Source: Clostridium aceticum
Lineage (GTDB): Bacteria > Bacillota > Clostridia > Peptostreptococcales > Natronincolaceae
Assembly: GCF_001042715.1 (NCBI RefSeq)
Contig: NZ_CP009687.1
Span: 2,781,418-2,845,417, forward strand
Reading direction: 5' to 3'
Length of the DNA: 64,000 nt
Shown here piece by piece: positions 20,040 through 28,729 of the stretch. Position numbers and translations under genes: made by a program. How positions within the stretch are numbered: position 1 is the first letter of the stretch; every line of letters starts with the position of its first letter. The notes under the pieces were generated by a model, which saw only the letters and a program-made list of their open reading frames with translations, ran no database searches and had not been told where the DNA came from.

Positions 20040-20816
20040 TTATATTGAGTTTTGAAATTTCTTAAATGACTGTAGTGAAATCAAAACGCATATTACTCCA
20101 AATAGGAGCACCATAGCTCCATTAGTAATAACCTCTGACCAATTAACTTGTGAGCTTAGCACCTCACGAGCCCCTAATATTGCCCAATCAATAGGATTCA
20201 CAGTGCTTATTATACGAATCCAAGACGGCATAAGATGTCTTGGCATAAATGCTGATGATAAAAACATAAGGGGCAAGGTAAAAAATTGCAGGGCAGTTAT
20301 CATAGCTTCATGCTTACGTGTTATAAGTGCTAAACTAATGGATAGAGCACTAACCCCTAGCCCCAACAATATAGGGATAGTTAAAAATATTATTATACTA
20401 GAAATATTTAAGGTAAATCTTGCCCCCATAGTTAAAGCCAGTAGCATTATCATAATAAACTGAACTAGCAAAAGAACAATTAGCTGCACTAATTCACTTA
20501 AGATTATTACAATTTTATTTATAGGAGTTACTAAGAAACGTTCCAATGCTCCGTAATTTAAATCTGTTAATGTGCCCATCCCTGTATAGATACCGATAAA
20601 CAATGTATTCATTACTATCATACCCGGCAGAATATACTCAACATAGGAATCAGTGAAAAAACCTGGAACCTGAATGATTCCTTTGAATAGATTACCAAAC
20701 AATAATAACCATATGATGGGCTGTGCCATTGACATAAAAATAGTCATTGGTCTCCGAAATGTAGGTCTAATACGACGAAACGCCAAATTCCAAGTATCCT
20801 TTATTAATTTTTTCAT
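20040..20816 (-). CDS. ABC-2 type drug exporter permease, DrrB-like
   Basis: A 258-residue membrane protein with six hydrophobic helices and the ABC-2 motif ALGMSA-like segment GLGVSALSISLALITRKHEA, followed by LPLMFLSSAFMPRHLMPSWI, typical of daunorubicin-type export permeases. The start is the ATG at 20816 after AAGGAG. It is paired with the ATPase gene 37 bases upstream and is likely to export the ligand sensed by the TipAL-like regulator. Confidence 0.88.
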   Translation of the reverse strand: MKKLIKDTWNLAFRRIRPTFRRPMTIFMSMAQPIIWLLLFGNLFKGIIQVPGFFTDSYVEYILPGMIVMNTLFIGIYTGMGTLTDLNYGALERFLVTPINKIVIILSELVQLIVLLLVQFIMIMLLALTMGARFTLNISSIIIFLTIPILLGLGVSALSISLALITRKHEAMITALQFFTLPLMFLSSAFMPRHLMPSWIRIISTVNPIDWAILGAREVLSSQVNWSEVITNGAMVLLFGVICVLISLQSFKKFQNSI

Positions 20817-20853
20817 ATCTATCGCTCCTTAGTCATTATATTAATCCACGATA

Positions 20854-21825
20854 TTAAGATTCAATCCTCTTACCTGTGTATTTTAGATATACTACATCAA
20901 GGGAAGGGGGAATAATCTCGACTGAAACTACATCTATTGATAATGATTGTAATACCTGTAGTATATTAGGTAATATGCTTGAACCTCTGCTGACTTGTAG
21001 TTGTAGCTCTTTACTTTTGTTTTTTACCTCTATAATACCTTCTTGCTTTTTTAAAACATCTTCAACGTGAAAAATACTATTAGAATAATTTTTTCGTAAT
21101 TCTATCTTAATTATATCCCCTGCCAATTCTTCCTTTAATTCTCTAGGAGACCCTTCAACAATAACCTTGCCTTGATCAATAATCGCCACTCGATCTGCAA
21201 GACGATCAATTTCATCTAAATAGTGAGAAGTCAGTAAAATAGTAACCTTCTCCTTTTTTGAGAGATTAGAAATTATTTCCCAAAGAATAGACCTTGCCTC
21301 TGGATCGAGACCAGTAGTTGGTTCATCTAAAAATAAAATCTGAGGATTGTGGATGATTCCCATAGCAATATCCAATTTCCGCAGCATCCCACCGGAATAA
21401 GTCAAGGTAGACCTATTGGCAGCCTCCTCTAATTTAAAAATATTTAATAATTCATCTACCCTATCATGAAGATACTTGCCTCCCATCTCGTACAGTTGTC
21501 CCTGTAAAATTAAGTTTTCTCTACCTGTTGAGTCATAACAAACTCCTGATTTTTGAGAGACACACCCAATGACACGACGAACCTTATTAGGCTGCAATAA
21601 AACATCAATTCCTAATACATTAGCTTCACCACTATCAGGCCTTGATAATGTAGTCAAAATTTTTACTGTTGTCGATTTTCCTGCTCCATTAGGACCAAGA
21701 AGCCCATAAATAGTTCCAGATCTAATACTAAAGGTTAGTCCATCTAATGCTTTTATGCTACCTCTATAGTTCTTTACTAAATTATTGACTTCGATGGCGT
21801 TATTGTTTTCGTTCTTTAATAACAT
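20854..21825 (-). CDS. ABC drug exporter ATPase, DrrA-like
   Basis: A 323-residue ATP-binding subunit. Walker A is GPNGAGKST, the signature motif is TYSGGMLRKLDIAMG, Walker B is ILFLDEPTTGLDP, and the H-loop is LLTSHYLDE. A C-terminal regulatory extension of about 80 residues is typical of DrrA. The start is the ATG at 21825 after AAAGGAGG. It is first in the cluster and is driven by a MerR-type promoter. Confidence 0.92.
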   Translation of the reverse strand: MLLKNENNNAIEVNNLVKNYRGSIKALDGLTFSIRSGTIYGLLGPNGAGKSTTVKILTTLSRPDSGEANVLGIDVLLQPNKVRRVIGCVSQKSGVCYDSTGRENLILQGQLYEMGGKYLHDRVDELLNIFKLEEAANRSTLTYSGGMLRKLDIAMGIIHNPQILFLDEPTTGLDPEARSILWEIISNLSKKEKVTILLTSHYLDEIDRLADRVAIIDQGKVIVEGSPRELKEELAGDIIKIELRKNYSNSIFHVEDVLKKQEGIIEVKNKSKELQLQVSRGSSILPNILQVLQSLSIDVVSVEIIPPSLDVVYLKYTGKRIES

Positions 21826-21953
21826 TTGATTACCTCCTTTAAATTGTTGATATTGAAACTGTAATCTTTCGGCTGGTATTTCTTAATGTATAAATTGCCA
21901 CTAATATCATTACTTTTTAAGGTTTATAATATTTCGATATTATCTCTAAATTA

Positions 21954-21984
21954 ATATTAATGCCTCCCCTTAGGTAAGAGTCAA
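21954..21984 (-). promoter_or_regulatory. MerR-type promoter with 19-base spacer
   Basis: On the minus strand TTGACT (21984-21979) and TAATAT (21959-21954) are separated by exactly 19 bases. The spacer holds the partial dyad TTACCTAAGGGGAG. Long spacers of this kind are the signature of promoters untwisted by MerR-family activators. It faces the ABC exporter genes, so the TipAL-like protein at 19203 is the likely controller. Confidence 0.75.
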
Positions 21985-22044
21985 GTAATTAGACTAAAAA
22001 ATTTTTCAGCACTTTGATTACAAGATTCTAAAAAATAAAAAGCA

Positions 22045-22150
22045 AAATCCCCCAGACTATCGTCTAGGGGAAACATATATTACTTTCCATTTTTATCTTA
22101 AACCTTCTATAACACTGGTTTTAACCTACTTCTTCACTATCAACAGAAAT
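22045..22150 (-). pseudogene. rumA tail remnant with terminator (copy K)
   Basis: The hairpin CCCCAGAC ... GTCTAGGGG (22049-22070) matches the rumA terminators at copies D, H and J. Upstream on the minus strand, LLIVKK-stop (about 22146-22125) matches the RumA ending. The HVE core itself is lost. Confidence 0.6.
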
Positions 22151-22222
22151 TTTACTGTCAGGCTTTAGAGGTCTTCTTCTATTAACTGTAAAACAGTCTC
22201 CAAGGCATCCATTCCGGGACGG

Positions 22223-22470
22223 TTAAAATATCTTCCATATTAATATGTTTGGGCTTTTGATCCCATAAGATAAAGCATATTTTTTCATATATCCCTTCTT
22301 TAATTCAGGAAAATAGATCATTCCTATCCCAAAAGTCAGTACTCCTGTTACTTTTGCTTTTCTACAGTAATCTATAATTCCTAAAATATTTTCTTCATTG
22401 TCATTTATGAATGGTAATATAGGCGTTAACCAAACTACAGTTGGTATACCAGCCTTATGCATTTCCATTA
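22223..22470 (-). pseudogene. SPL-family radical SAM protein fragment
   Basis: The minus strand reads HKAGIPTVVWLTPILPFIND, NEENILGIIDYCRKAKVTG and VLTFGIGM. This matches the middle of radical SAM proteins related to spore photoproduct lyase. Both ends are missing. The N-terminal side is cut where the REP-like repeats begin. Confidence 0.65.
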
Positions 22471-22540
22471 ATATGGCCATGGGACTGGCCATGGGGACTG
22501 GCCATGGGTGGCCATGGGGACGTTTTGTTTGCCCCAAGTG
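22462..22540. repeat. REP-like repeats, left end of RAYT element
   Basis: Four closely spaced GGCCATGG units lie between 22474 and 22518. They are followed by GGGGACGTTTTGTTTGCC (22516-22533), which is the inverse of the repeat on the other side of the transposase gene. Confidence 0.7.
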
Positions 22541-23290
22541 TTACTTAATTTTATCTAGTATACCTCTTCCTATTTTTAGTATCCTTGATAATTGTCTGTT
22601 ACTTGCTCCAGTTGTCTCTTTTATTCCTTTAATCATGTTATCTCTAGCCTCTATATCTAAATTATGTAATATGGATATATCTACTAATAAAGATATTGTT
22701 TCTTCTAATTCTTCATCAGTATATCTCTTTTTAGGGTTGTACTCTAGGCACTTATCCTCCCTCTCTTCTGTCATATACTCTATAAAACCTTGTATATCCT
22801 TGAAATAATCTAATGCAAATGTAGAATTAATCAATGTGTCTTTTTTGATATATGAATTATAACTGCTCCACTTATAATCTTCTATTCTTTCAACCATCCC
22901 CGCTTTTATTGGGTTTTGCTGAATGTATCGTAATACTATGAGAAAATAATCATCTGTATTTACTGGTTCACTTTTAAATCGATTTTGAAAAAGATGTCCT
23001 GTTCTTCCATTTTTAATATTATGGTATTGTGCATAACCCACAGTTATTCTTCTAACGACATCTCCAATCTCCTCTGATTCTGTTTTAAGCAACATATGTA
23101 CATGATTCGTCATTAAACAATATCCATATATTGTGAAATCTGACTTTTCTTTTGCTTTCTTAGTATACTCAATAAATTTTTCATAGTCTAAATCATTTAT
23201 AAATATATTTCTTTTATCTATCCCTCTCAACATAATATGATATATTCCTGTTTGACTTTTTTCTCTTGCTGTTCTGGCCATATTTATCAC
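22541..23290 (-). CDS. REP-associated tyrosine transposase (RAYT)
   Basis: A 249-residue member of the Y1/HUH transposase family related to IS200 enzymes. The HUH motif is NHVHMLLK and the likely catalytic Tyr is in RRITVGYAQYHN. Conserved RTGHLFQNRFKSEPVNTDDY and LRYIQQNPIKAGMVERIEDY are present. RAYTs process palindromic REP sequences as single strands. Suitable repeats flank the gene at 22516-22533 and 23323-23340. The preferred start is the ATG at 23281 after GGGTG. This copy is intact, unlike the one at 34517. Confidence 0.9.
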   Translation of the reverse strand: MINMARTAREKSQTGIYHIMLRGIDKRNIFINDLDYEKFIEYTKKAKEKSDFTIYGYCLMTNHVHMLLKTESEEIGDVVRRITVGYAQYHNIKNGRTGHLFQNRFKSEPVNTDDYFLIVLRYIQQNPIKAGMVERIEDYKWSSYNSYIKKDTLINSTFALDYFKDIQGFIEYMTEEREDKCLEYNPKKRYTDEELEETISLLVDISILHNLDIEARDNMIKGIKETTGASNRQLSRILKIGRGILDKIK

Positions 23291-23316
23291 CCATTTTTAT
23301 CGTATCATATCTATAA

Positions 23317-23407
23317 TCCCATGGCAATCAAAACGTCCCCTTGGTCTCACCCTTGGTCTCCAATCCCATGGCAATCAAAACGTCCCCTTGGTCTCCCTTG
23401 GTCTCCC
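23317..23407. repeat. Tandem REP-like repeats, right end of RAYT element
   Basis: Two copies of a unit of about 45 bases begin with CCCATGGCAATCAAAACGTC and end in TTGGTCTC runs (about 23317-23361 and 23364-23407). GGCAATCAAAACGTCCCC at 23323-23340 is the inverse complement, with one mismatch, of the left repeat at 22516-22533. Confidence 0.75.
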
Positions 23408-23416
23408 TTTTTTCCT

Positions 23417-23466
23417 GATATTTCAAAAGGATGACTAGCTTTGATTAGTCATCCTTTTGAAATATC
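23417..23466. terminator. Long perfect hairpin at operon end
   Basis: The arms are 21 bases each (GATATTTCAAAAGGATGACTA and its complement), with an 8-base loop. The right arm overlaps the last codons of the kinase gene at 23445. No strong T-run follows on the minus strand, so it may be a processing or bidirectional site rather than a simple terminator. Confidence 0.55.
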
Positions 23467-24815
23467 GAAATTTTAACTGTAACTGCCCCACCGCCATTTT
23501 CATCATTTGATAATGCAAGTTCACCATTATATTTAGTAATAATGGTGTTTGCAATATATAAACCTAATCCATGATGTCCAGTTTTTGTTCTACTTTCTTT
23601 TTCCATAAAAAATTGCTCTTTTCCATACCTTAACATCTTCTTAGAAAAGCCGTTGCCCTGATCTATTACTTGGATAGTTAGTTCATAATTATCCGCGACA
23701 CCATATATGGCAATAGTTGAGCCGTTTGGAGAAAAGTCAAAAGCATTTATAATAATATTCATCATTGCACGTTCTAATTCATTTTCATTTCCTTTTATGT
23801 ATAGATTTTCTTCAACATCTATTTCCCAAACTATGTTAATATTTTTTATTTTACTTAAAGCTTCGCTTTGATTTTTCAAAGAATTTAGCACTTTTATAAC
23901 CTTGACCTTTTCATTTGGATGTCCTTTATCAATTTCCTTTTTTGTAAAAGTCAATAATTGTTGAATATATTCATCCATTTGTTCACTGCTTTCCTTTATA
24001 TAATTGCAGTAGTTTTTTTGCTCCTTCGTCAATTCTGTTTCCTTAAGTAATTCGGTATTACCTTTAACTATAGTAAGAGGGGTTTTTATATCATGAGCCA
24101 AAGCTGAAACCTGTTCCCTCTTTTGCTTCTCTAATAACCATTGTTCCTCTAACGCAATCTTTAAAGAGTTTTTCATCTTATCAATCCCTTTAAGGACCAT
24201 ATCTATCTCTTCTATATTACTATTGTCTACGTTAAAATCCAAGTTCTGTTCTTGTATTTTTTCCGTTGTTATTAGAAGGGCTTTTAATTCACTATTAACC
24301 CTTTTAGCAAATCTATTAGACCATAAGACAATTATTGTAATAAGTTGAAGGAAAACTAAAAAAACAATAGCCACTTCTGCATTTGGTAAAACTTTTCTCA
24401 ATCTTTCACTTCTAAACTGCATAGTCAATGGATAGTTAATAATCAATATATCCTTTTCTCTTGCAATACTAATAATATAATTTGATAAACCTATTGACTT
24501 ATCTCCTTTACTATAACTATCCCAATTTTTTTCTTTATTATCTAAAGAAAAATTCCCATATAAAAAATGTCCATCTTCTGAATAAACCCCAAAACTACTC
24601 ATTGGTGTTAATAAATCCATTGTCACCTTAGGTGAATCCCTTAGTTCCTCATAGTTCTTTTGAATTACTTTTTCAGAATAATTTGCTGGATACACCATTG
24701 AAGCTGAAGCAAACAAGGAATAATTAACTAACAATAAAGTCATAATTAAAGCCCCAAGAGATACAACATATTCAATAAAAATTGTACGAAGTTTTTTACT
24801 TTTCTTCAATCCCAT
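23445..24815 (-). CDS. Cpr/Nis-type sensor histidine kinase
   Basis: About 456 residues. Membrane helices at about 11-33 and 150-170 enclose an extracellular sensor of about 120 residues. The phosphoacceptor box is ALAHDIKTPLTIVKGN. Downstream boxes include NIIINAFDFS, VIDQGNGFS and GHHGLGLYIANTI. A longer frame opens at a TTG at 24833, but the ATG at 24815 overlaps the regulator stop (ATGGGATTGA) and is the likelier start. It follows lantibiotic-type ABC genes and their regulator, an arrangement like CprK of Clostridioides difficile, which responds to lantibiotic peptides. Confidence 0.85.
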   Translation of the reverse strand: MGLKKSKKLRTIFIEYVVSLGALIMTLLLVNYSLFASASMVYPANYSEKVIQKNYEELRDSPKVTMDLLTPMSSFGVYSEDGHFLYGNFSLDNKEKNWDSYSKGDKSIGLSNYIISIAREKDILIINYPLTMQFRSERLRKVLPNAEVAIVFLVFLQLITIIVLWSNRFAKRVNSELKALLITTEKIQEQNLDFNVDNSNIEEIDMVLKGIDKMKNSLKIALEEQWLLEKQKREQVSALAHDIKTPLTIVKGNTELLKETELTKEQKNYCNYIKESSEQMDEYIQQLLTFTKKEIDKGHPNEKVKVIKVLNSLKNQSEALSKIKNINIVWEIDVEENLYIKGNENELERAMMNIIINAFDFSPNGSTIAIYGVADNYELTIQVIDQGNGFSKKMLRYGKEQFFMEKESRTKTGHHGLGLYIANTIITKYNGELALSNDENGGGAVTVKISIFQKDD

Positions 24816-25465
24816 TTGTAGCCTACTCCCCAAACTGTTTTAATTGGTTCTTCACTAAATCGTATGAATTTAGCTCGAATGTTTTTTATATGCTCAACTA
24901 TTGTACTTAAATTGCTTTCATTTTCAAACCCAAAAACTGATTCGAATATTTGTTCCTTTGAAAAGATTTGGCCATGATGAAGGGCTAAGTACTCACTTAT
25001 TTCATATTCACTCTTAGTAAGAGGAATCTTATTGTCCAATACGAAACACTCTTTACTGGATATGGAAAATCTAACATTGCCTATATTAAATGCATGCATC
25101 TTTTCTCTTTGATCTCTTCTAAGATGAGCATCTACTCTTGCACGAAGTTCTTGAACTCCAAAAGGTTTTGTTAAATAATCATCTGCTCCTAATCCTAATC
25201 CCTTTATAATATCTGCTTCATCTGTTTTTGCTGTAAGAAATAAAATAGGAGAATCTACTTGCGCCCTTATTTTAGAACATAATTGAAACCCATCAATGCC
25301 AGGCATCATTATATCTAAAATAATTAGGTTGTAATAGTCAAAATCTTCAAACAAAACTTTTTCTGAATTCTCTATTTTCTTAACAAAATGGCCACTTTTA
25401 CTTAGTATATTCTCAATCAAATCTAGAATTGCTTTATCATCATCTACAACTAAAATATTTGCCAT
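24806..25465 (-). CDS. Cpr/Nis-type response regulator
   Basis: A 219-residue OmpR-family regulator. Receiver: VDDDKAILDL, phosphoacceptor Asp in LIILDIMMPGIDG, Lys in TKPFGV. Winged helix: LTKSEYEISEYLALHHGQIF and VWGVGYKWD at the end. The start is the ATG at 25465 after AGGAGG. The direct repeats before the ABC ATPase gene (27711-27732) are its probable binding site. Confidence 0.9.
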   Translation of the reverse strand: MANILVVDDDKAILDLIENILSKSGHFVKKIENSEKVLFEDFDYYNLIILDIMMPGIDGFQLCSKIRAQVDSPILFLTAKTDEADIIKGLGLGADDYLTKPFGVQELRARVDAHLRRDQREKMHAFNIGNVRFSISSKECFVLDNKIPLTKSEYEISEYLALHHGQIFSKEQIFESVFGFENESNLSTIVEHIKNIRAKFIRFSEEPIKTVWGVGYKWD

Positions 25466-25474
25466 AACAACCTC

Positions 25475-26230
25475 CTATTCTTCTAGCTTATTCCCTTCCC
25501 ATCTTGTAAACCACACTGACATGGTTACAAAGGATAAAATAGTTGCAACAATAGCTATAATAACTCCTAAATATAAGTCTGGATCTATAAATATACTGCC
25601 AACATTTTGATATTTCATTAGTAAAGATTCAACAAATCTAATACTCCAAGAACTTGGGATGAATGGCCATCTACCATCTCCCATACCTGTTAAAAATAAT
25701 GCCGATGCAAGAGATTCTGCAATTCCTACTCCAATTGAAACTCCCTTTGAAAATCTAAAACTTAAGAAGAAATGTATAATATATAGAAACACATTGCTCC
25801 CTATTAATATTCCGACAACAGCTAAATTTATATTAATAGGGTAAATATTATTTTCTATAAAAGAATAACCTATATAAAAGCCCATAACCGCTAATATAGT
25901 ACTTAAAGTCCCCAGTAGTAAAAATAAAATTAGTTTACTAGTAAAAGTTAAATACTTTGGTTCTGAACTAATTAAAATATTCTGAAATCCTCCTGCTGTA
26001 TATTCTTGATCTGCCACCATTGAAGTAATTATTGCAATTAATACAGGGAAAACTATGCATAAAACTTGTAAATAAACTGATATCTTACCAAAACTACTCC
26101 ACGGTGTAACAGAATAATATCCTAAAAATATAATCAATCCTAGTAATGGAATGTATAGGTGCATCCATATCATTTGGGTAGACTTTAATTTCATTATATC
26201 AGCTTTTATTAGCTTTATTAATTGTAACAT
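25475..26230 (-). CDS. Lantibiotic immunity ABC permease (second)
   Basis: A 251-residue protein with six hydrophobic helices, of the MutG/SpaG/CprC type. It contains TSMVADQEYTAGGFQNILIS near residue 65-85, a motif common to immunity permeases of this class. It follows the first permease gene with no gap. Together with the ATPase it would expel lantibiotic-like peptides from the membrane. Confidence 0.82.
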   Translation of the reverse strand: MLQLIKLIKADIMKLKSTQMIWMHLYIPLLGLIIFLGYYSVTPWSSFGKISVYLQVLCIVFPVLIAIITSMVADQEYTAGGFQNILISSEPKYLTFTSKLILFLLLGTLSTILAVMGFYIGYSFIENNIYPININLAVVGILIGSNVFLYIIHFFLSFRFSKGVSIGVGIAESLASALFLTGMGDGRWPFIPSSWSIRFVESLLMKYQNVGSIFIDPDLYLGVIIAIVATILSFVTMSVWFTRWEGNKLEE

Positions 26231-26950
26231 TTAATTCACCTCTCTTTTCTTAAACCATATAGTAGTCAGAATAGTTAGCATAATAAAAACAATGATATTG
26301 ATAACAGTATCATTTACTATCAAATCACCATTTAATAGTGGACTATTATCTGGTACTGGAAGACCATTTGGTAAAATCTGAAGAATCGGTGCCATTAATG
26401 CAGATGATGTTCCATAAGGTGAGAATTTTAAAATTGAATTTGTACCAATGCTTACTACACCAATGATTGTCATACCTATATTAAAAAGAACAACAACAAA
26501 CATATTGAACTGTACAGTTAAAAACAAACTAATAGGAATGGTAAATAAAAATGTGAATATCAATATAGCAGTTGCAAATATATTTGCCTTTAGAGGAATA
26601 GTAGAGCCAAAAAGGAAACCAATGACTTCAATCCCTATCATAAAAATTAAACAAGAAAATATAAGTAAAATGCTAATATATAATATCTTTCCCAACCATA
26701 TAAGACCTTTGTCTTTAGAATATAAAAATACTCCTTTATAGGAAAAGCTTTTCTCTCTTGTAATTACTTGAGCAGAAATAATAGCTAGCATTCCTGGAAG
26801 AAACATAGTATACCACCAGTTATATGCTCCATTTTGACCCCCACCCCATAAAACACATAATAAAAGTGTAATCAATGGTGTTATCATTACAAATTTATTT
26901 ATAGTTGTTCTTTTACTCTTTTGAAACTCTGCTTTAATTATATCTATCAT
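26231..26950 (-). CDS. Lantibiotic immunity ABC permease (first)
   Basis: A 239-residue membrane protein with six helices, of the MutE/SpaE/CprB type. It begins MIDIIKAEFQKSKRTTINKF, as is usual for this family. It overlaps the ATPase gene by four bases. Paired unequal permeases plus one ATPase are characteristic of NisFEG-like immunity transporters. Confidence 0.82.
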   Translation of the reverse strand: MIDIIKAEFQKSKRTTINKFVMITPLITLLLCVLWGGGQNGAYNWWYTMFLPGMLAIISAQVITREKSFSYKGVFLYSKDKGLIWLGKILYISILLIFSCLIFMIGIEVIGFLFGSTIPLKANIFATAILIFTFLFTIPISLFLTVQFNMFVVVLFNIGMTIIGVVSIGTNSILKFSPYGTSSALMAPILQILPNGLPVPDNSPLLNGDLIVNDTVINIIVFIMLTILTTIWFKKREVN

Positions 26951-27654
26951 GAGTTAACACCTCTATTTCTTTCTACGATATCCATAAATAGTTTTTCAAG
27001 ATTATCCGCATGATTTATTTTACCATTGTAGCCGATGATTCCATTCGATATAATGCCTATTTCATCAGCTACTTGTGCTACTTCTGATAAAATATGACTG
27101 GAAAGAATAACTGTAATACCTTTAGAAGGAAAAGATTTAATTAATTCTCTTAATTCCTCAATACCGATTGGGTCTAGACCATTAGTAGGTTCATCAAGAA
27201 TAAGTAGCTTTGGATTATTGATAATTGCAATGCCAAGCCCCAGTCTCTGTTTCATTCCCATAGAAAAATTCTTTACTTTCTTTTTACCTGATTTCTCAAG
27301 ATCTATAATATTTAGCGTTTCTTCAGCTCTTATCTTAGGAAGTCCATGAAGTGTACATGCAACTTTTAAATTTTCCATTGCTGTTAAATTTGGGTATATT
27401 GCAGGATTTTCTATTAATGCTCCTATATCGTTTAAATCTTTCCTTGTCCACAAATGATTTTTGAATAATATTTCTCCTGAGGATGGTTTCATAATCCCTG
27501 TAACCATTTTTAATATAGTTGATTTTCCTGCACCGTTTGGTCCAAGTAAACCATAGATAGAATTCTTCCTAATAGATAACGAAACACTATTTACAGCTAT
27601 TTCATTCTTGAATTTTTTGGTTAAGCCCTTTACCTCTAAAATATAATCTGACAT
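26947..27654 (-). CDS. Lantibiotic immunity ABC ATPase
   Basis: A 235-residue ATP-binding subunit. Walker A is GPNGAGKST, the Q-loop region is IGALIENPAIYPNLTAMENL, the signature motif is NFSMGMKQRLGLGIA, and Walker B is LLILDEPTNGLDP. The E-loop-like IEN in place of the common Q-loop is a feature of lantibiotic-type ATPases. It is first in an operon of ATPase, two permeases, regulator and kinase. Confidence 0.9.
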   Translation of the reverse strand: MSDYILEVKGLTKKFKNEIAVNSVSLSIRKNSIYGLLGPNGAGKSTILKMVTGIMKPSSGEILFKNHLWTRKDLNDIGALIENPAIYPNLTAMENLKVACTLHGLPKIRAEETLNIIDLEKSGKKKVKNFSMGMKQRLGLGIAIINNPKLLILDEPTNGLDPIGIEELRELIKSFPSKGITVILSSHILSEVAQVADEIGIISNGIIGYNGKINHADNLEKLFMDIVERNRGVNS

Positions 27655-27698
27655 CTTAATTACCTCCTATTTTCATCTTGTATTTAATCGATAATTAA

Positions 27699-27732
27699 AG
27701 TATAAAAGATAATTATAAGGAATTTATAAGGA
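27699..27732 (-). promoter_or_regulatory. Promoter with 11-base direct repeats
   Basis: AATTATAAGGA (27711-27721) and ATTTATAAGGA (27722-27732) are adjacent 11-base direct repeats, the spacing bound by OmpR-type regulators. A TATACT -10 box (27704-27699) follows on the minus strand, towards the ATPase gene. The regulator at 24806 is the expected ligand. Confidence 0.6.
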
Positions 27733-27778
27733 TTTATTAATAAATATAGAATAGCTTGTTTTTGTACAGCTACTCTAT

Positions 27779-28238
27779 TTATATATCAATTTTAGCATCT
27801 AACCTAAACCCGACAATCCGCTGCCTTCTTCCTTCACGTTCTGCATTTTCTATCAGCACATTTTGTTTTAGTTTCCTCAGGCAGTATATCTCATCAGTCA
27901 CTTTGTTATAATCATTCTTGGACTTCGCTTGTTCAAGTAGCTGCTTCTGTAATTCTTCCAGTTTGCCATCAATATCTGTGATGGTATTATCATTTCCTTC
28001 ATTAAGAACAGTAGCTATGTTTTTCTGCAACACCTGAAGCAAAGGTTCTTTGTTAGCTAGTAGTTCATTAATAGCTTTGATAACTGCTGTATGCAATGTT
28101 TCTTCGTTTATGGTTGGGGAGGTGCAGTCAAACCCTTTTTCCTCCAAGCGACTAACACATCGCCATCCTATGGATCTACATCCTCTATTATTCCAGTGGA
28201 CTCTCCTATAAATATCTCCACACTGTCCGCAGTAGAAG
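27779..28238 (-). pseudogene. Large serine recombinase C-terminal fragment
   Basis: The minus strand begins with the zinc ribbon IFYCGQCGDIYRRVHWNNR and WRCVSRLEEKG, followed by the coiled coil PTINEETLHTAVIKAINELL and DGKLEELQKQLLEQAKSKND. The last residues (VGFRLDAKIDI) replace the normal end. The catalytic and recombinase domains are gone. The overlap with the fragment at 11620 suggests both came from related integrases. Confidence 0.85.
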
Positions 28239-28366
28239 ATATTTTACTCCGTAACCCATCATATGCTGCAACTTTTGTCATTGGTGGTCATGTAAATGGA
28301 CTTACAGAATGGAAAACGAAAGATGGGAGATCATTGAAAGAGATAGAAAATAGTGAAGATAATTGA
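28238..28366 (+). pseudogene. DUF4357-like C-terminal fragment
   Basis: The plus strand reads LLRNPSYAATFVIGGHVNGL and TEWKTKDGRSLKEIE to a stop at 28366. It resembles the DUF4357 domain found at the C-terminus of some nucleases and restriction-linked proteins. It is fused head-on to the recombinase fragment, so the junction near 28238 is a rearrangement breakpoint. Confidence 0.55.
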
Positions 28367-28379
28367 TTGTTTTTCACAT

Positions 28380-28725
28380 CTATCCTGTCTCCTCAACCCC
28401 TGTAAAAATAGGTGATATCTAATCTGTCAACTCAACCATATCACCTTTAGGTCAGTTGATATGTTCCCGCAAACAATAAAAATAAGGGTTTCTCGACATT
28501 GGTACCTCTAGAAAATAGCCTAGATAAATACTCAATACTTGGAAACCCTTTATTTATAAACATTTTCAGTTTTTCTACTTCTCCACTCTTGACATCAATA
28601 CTACACACTCCACATGGCTCGAGAAGATAGAATGAATGTCATTTGAGTATGTCCGGTCTCGGTAACATATCCACTGGGTTTTTGACAATATAGGTAGACA
28701 AGAACATATCAATAACTGCATCACA
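28380..28725 (-). pseudogene. rumA 3'-end remnant (copy E)
   Basis: The core CTCCACATGG lies at 28608-28617, and the minus strand reads DIHSIFSSHVECVVLMSRVE and K-stop. This is a different RumA ending (LMSRVEK) from the LIEKK type at copies B, H and J. Upstream are two more RumA-like pieces, IDMFLSTY and VDMLPRP. On the tail side an inverted repeat AAGGGTTTC ... GAAACCCTT (about 28492-28552) is likely the gene's terminator. GTTGAG-containing repeats at 28388-28435 are similar to 31350-31395. Confidence 0.7.
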
Positions 28726-28729
28726 CTAA

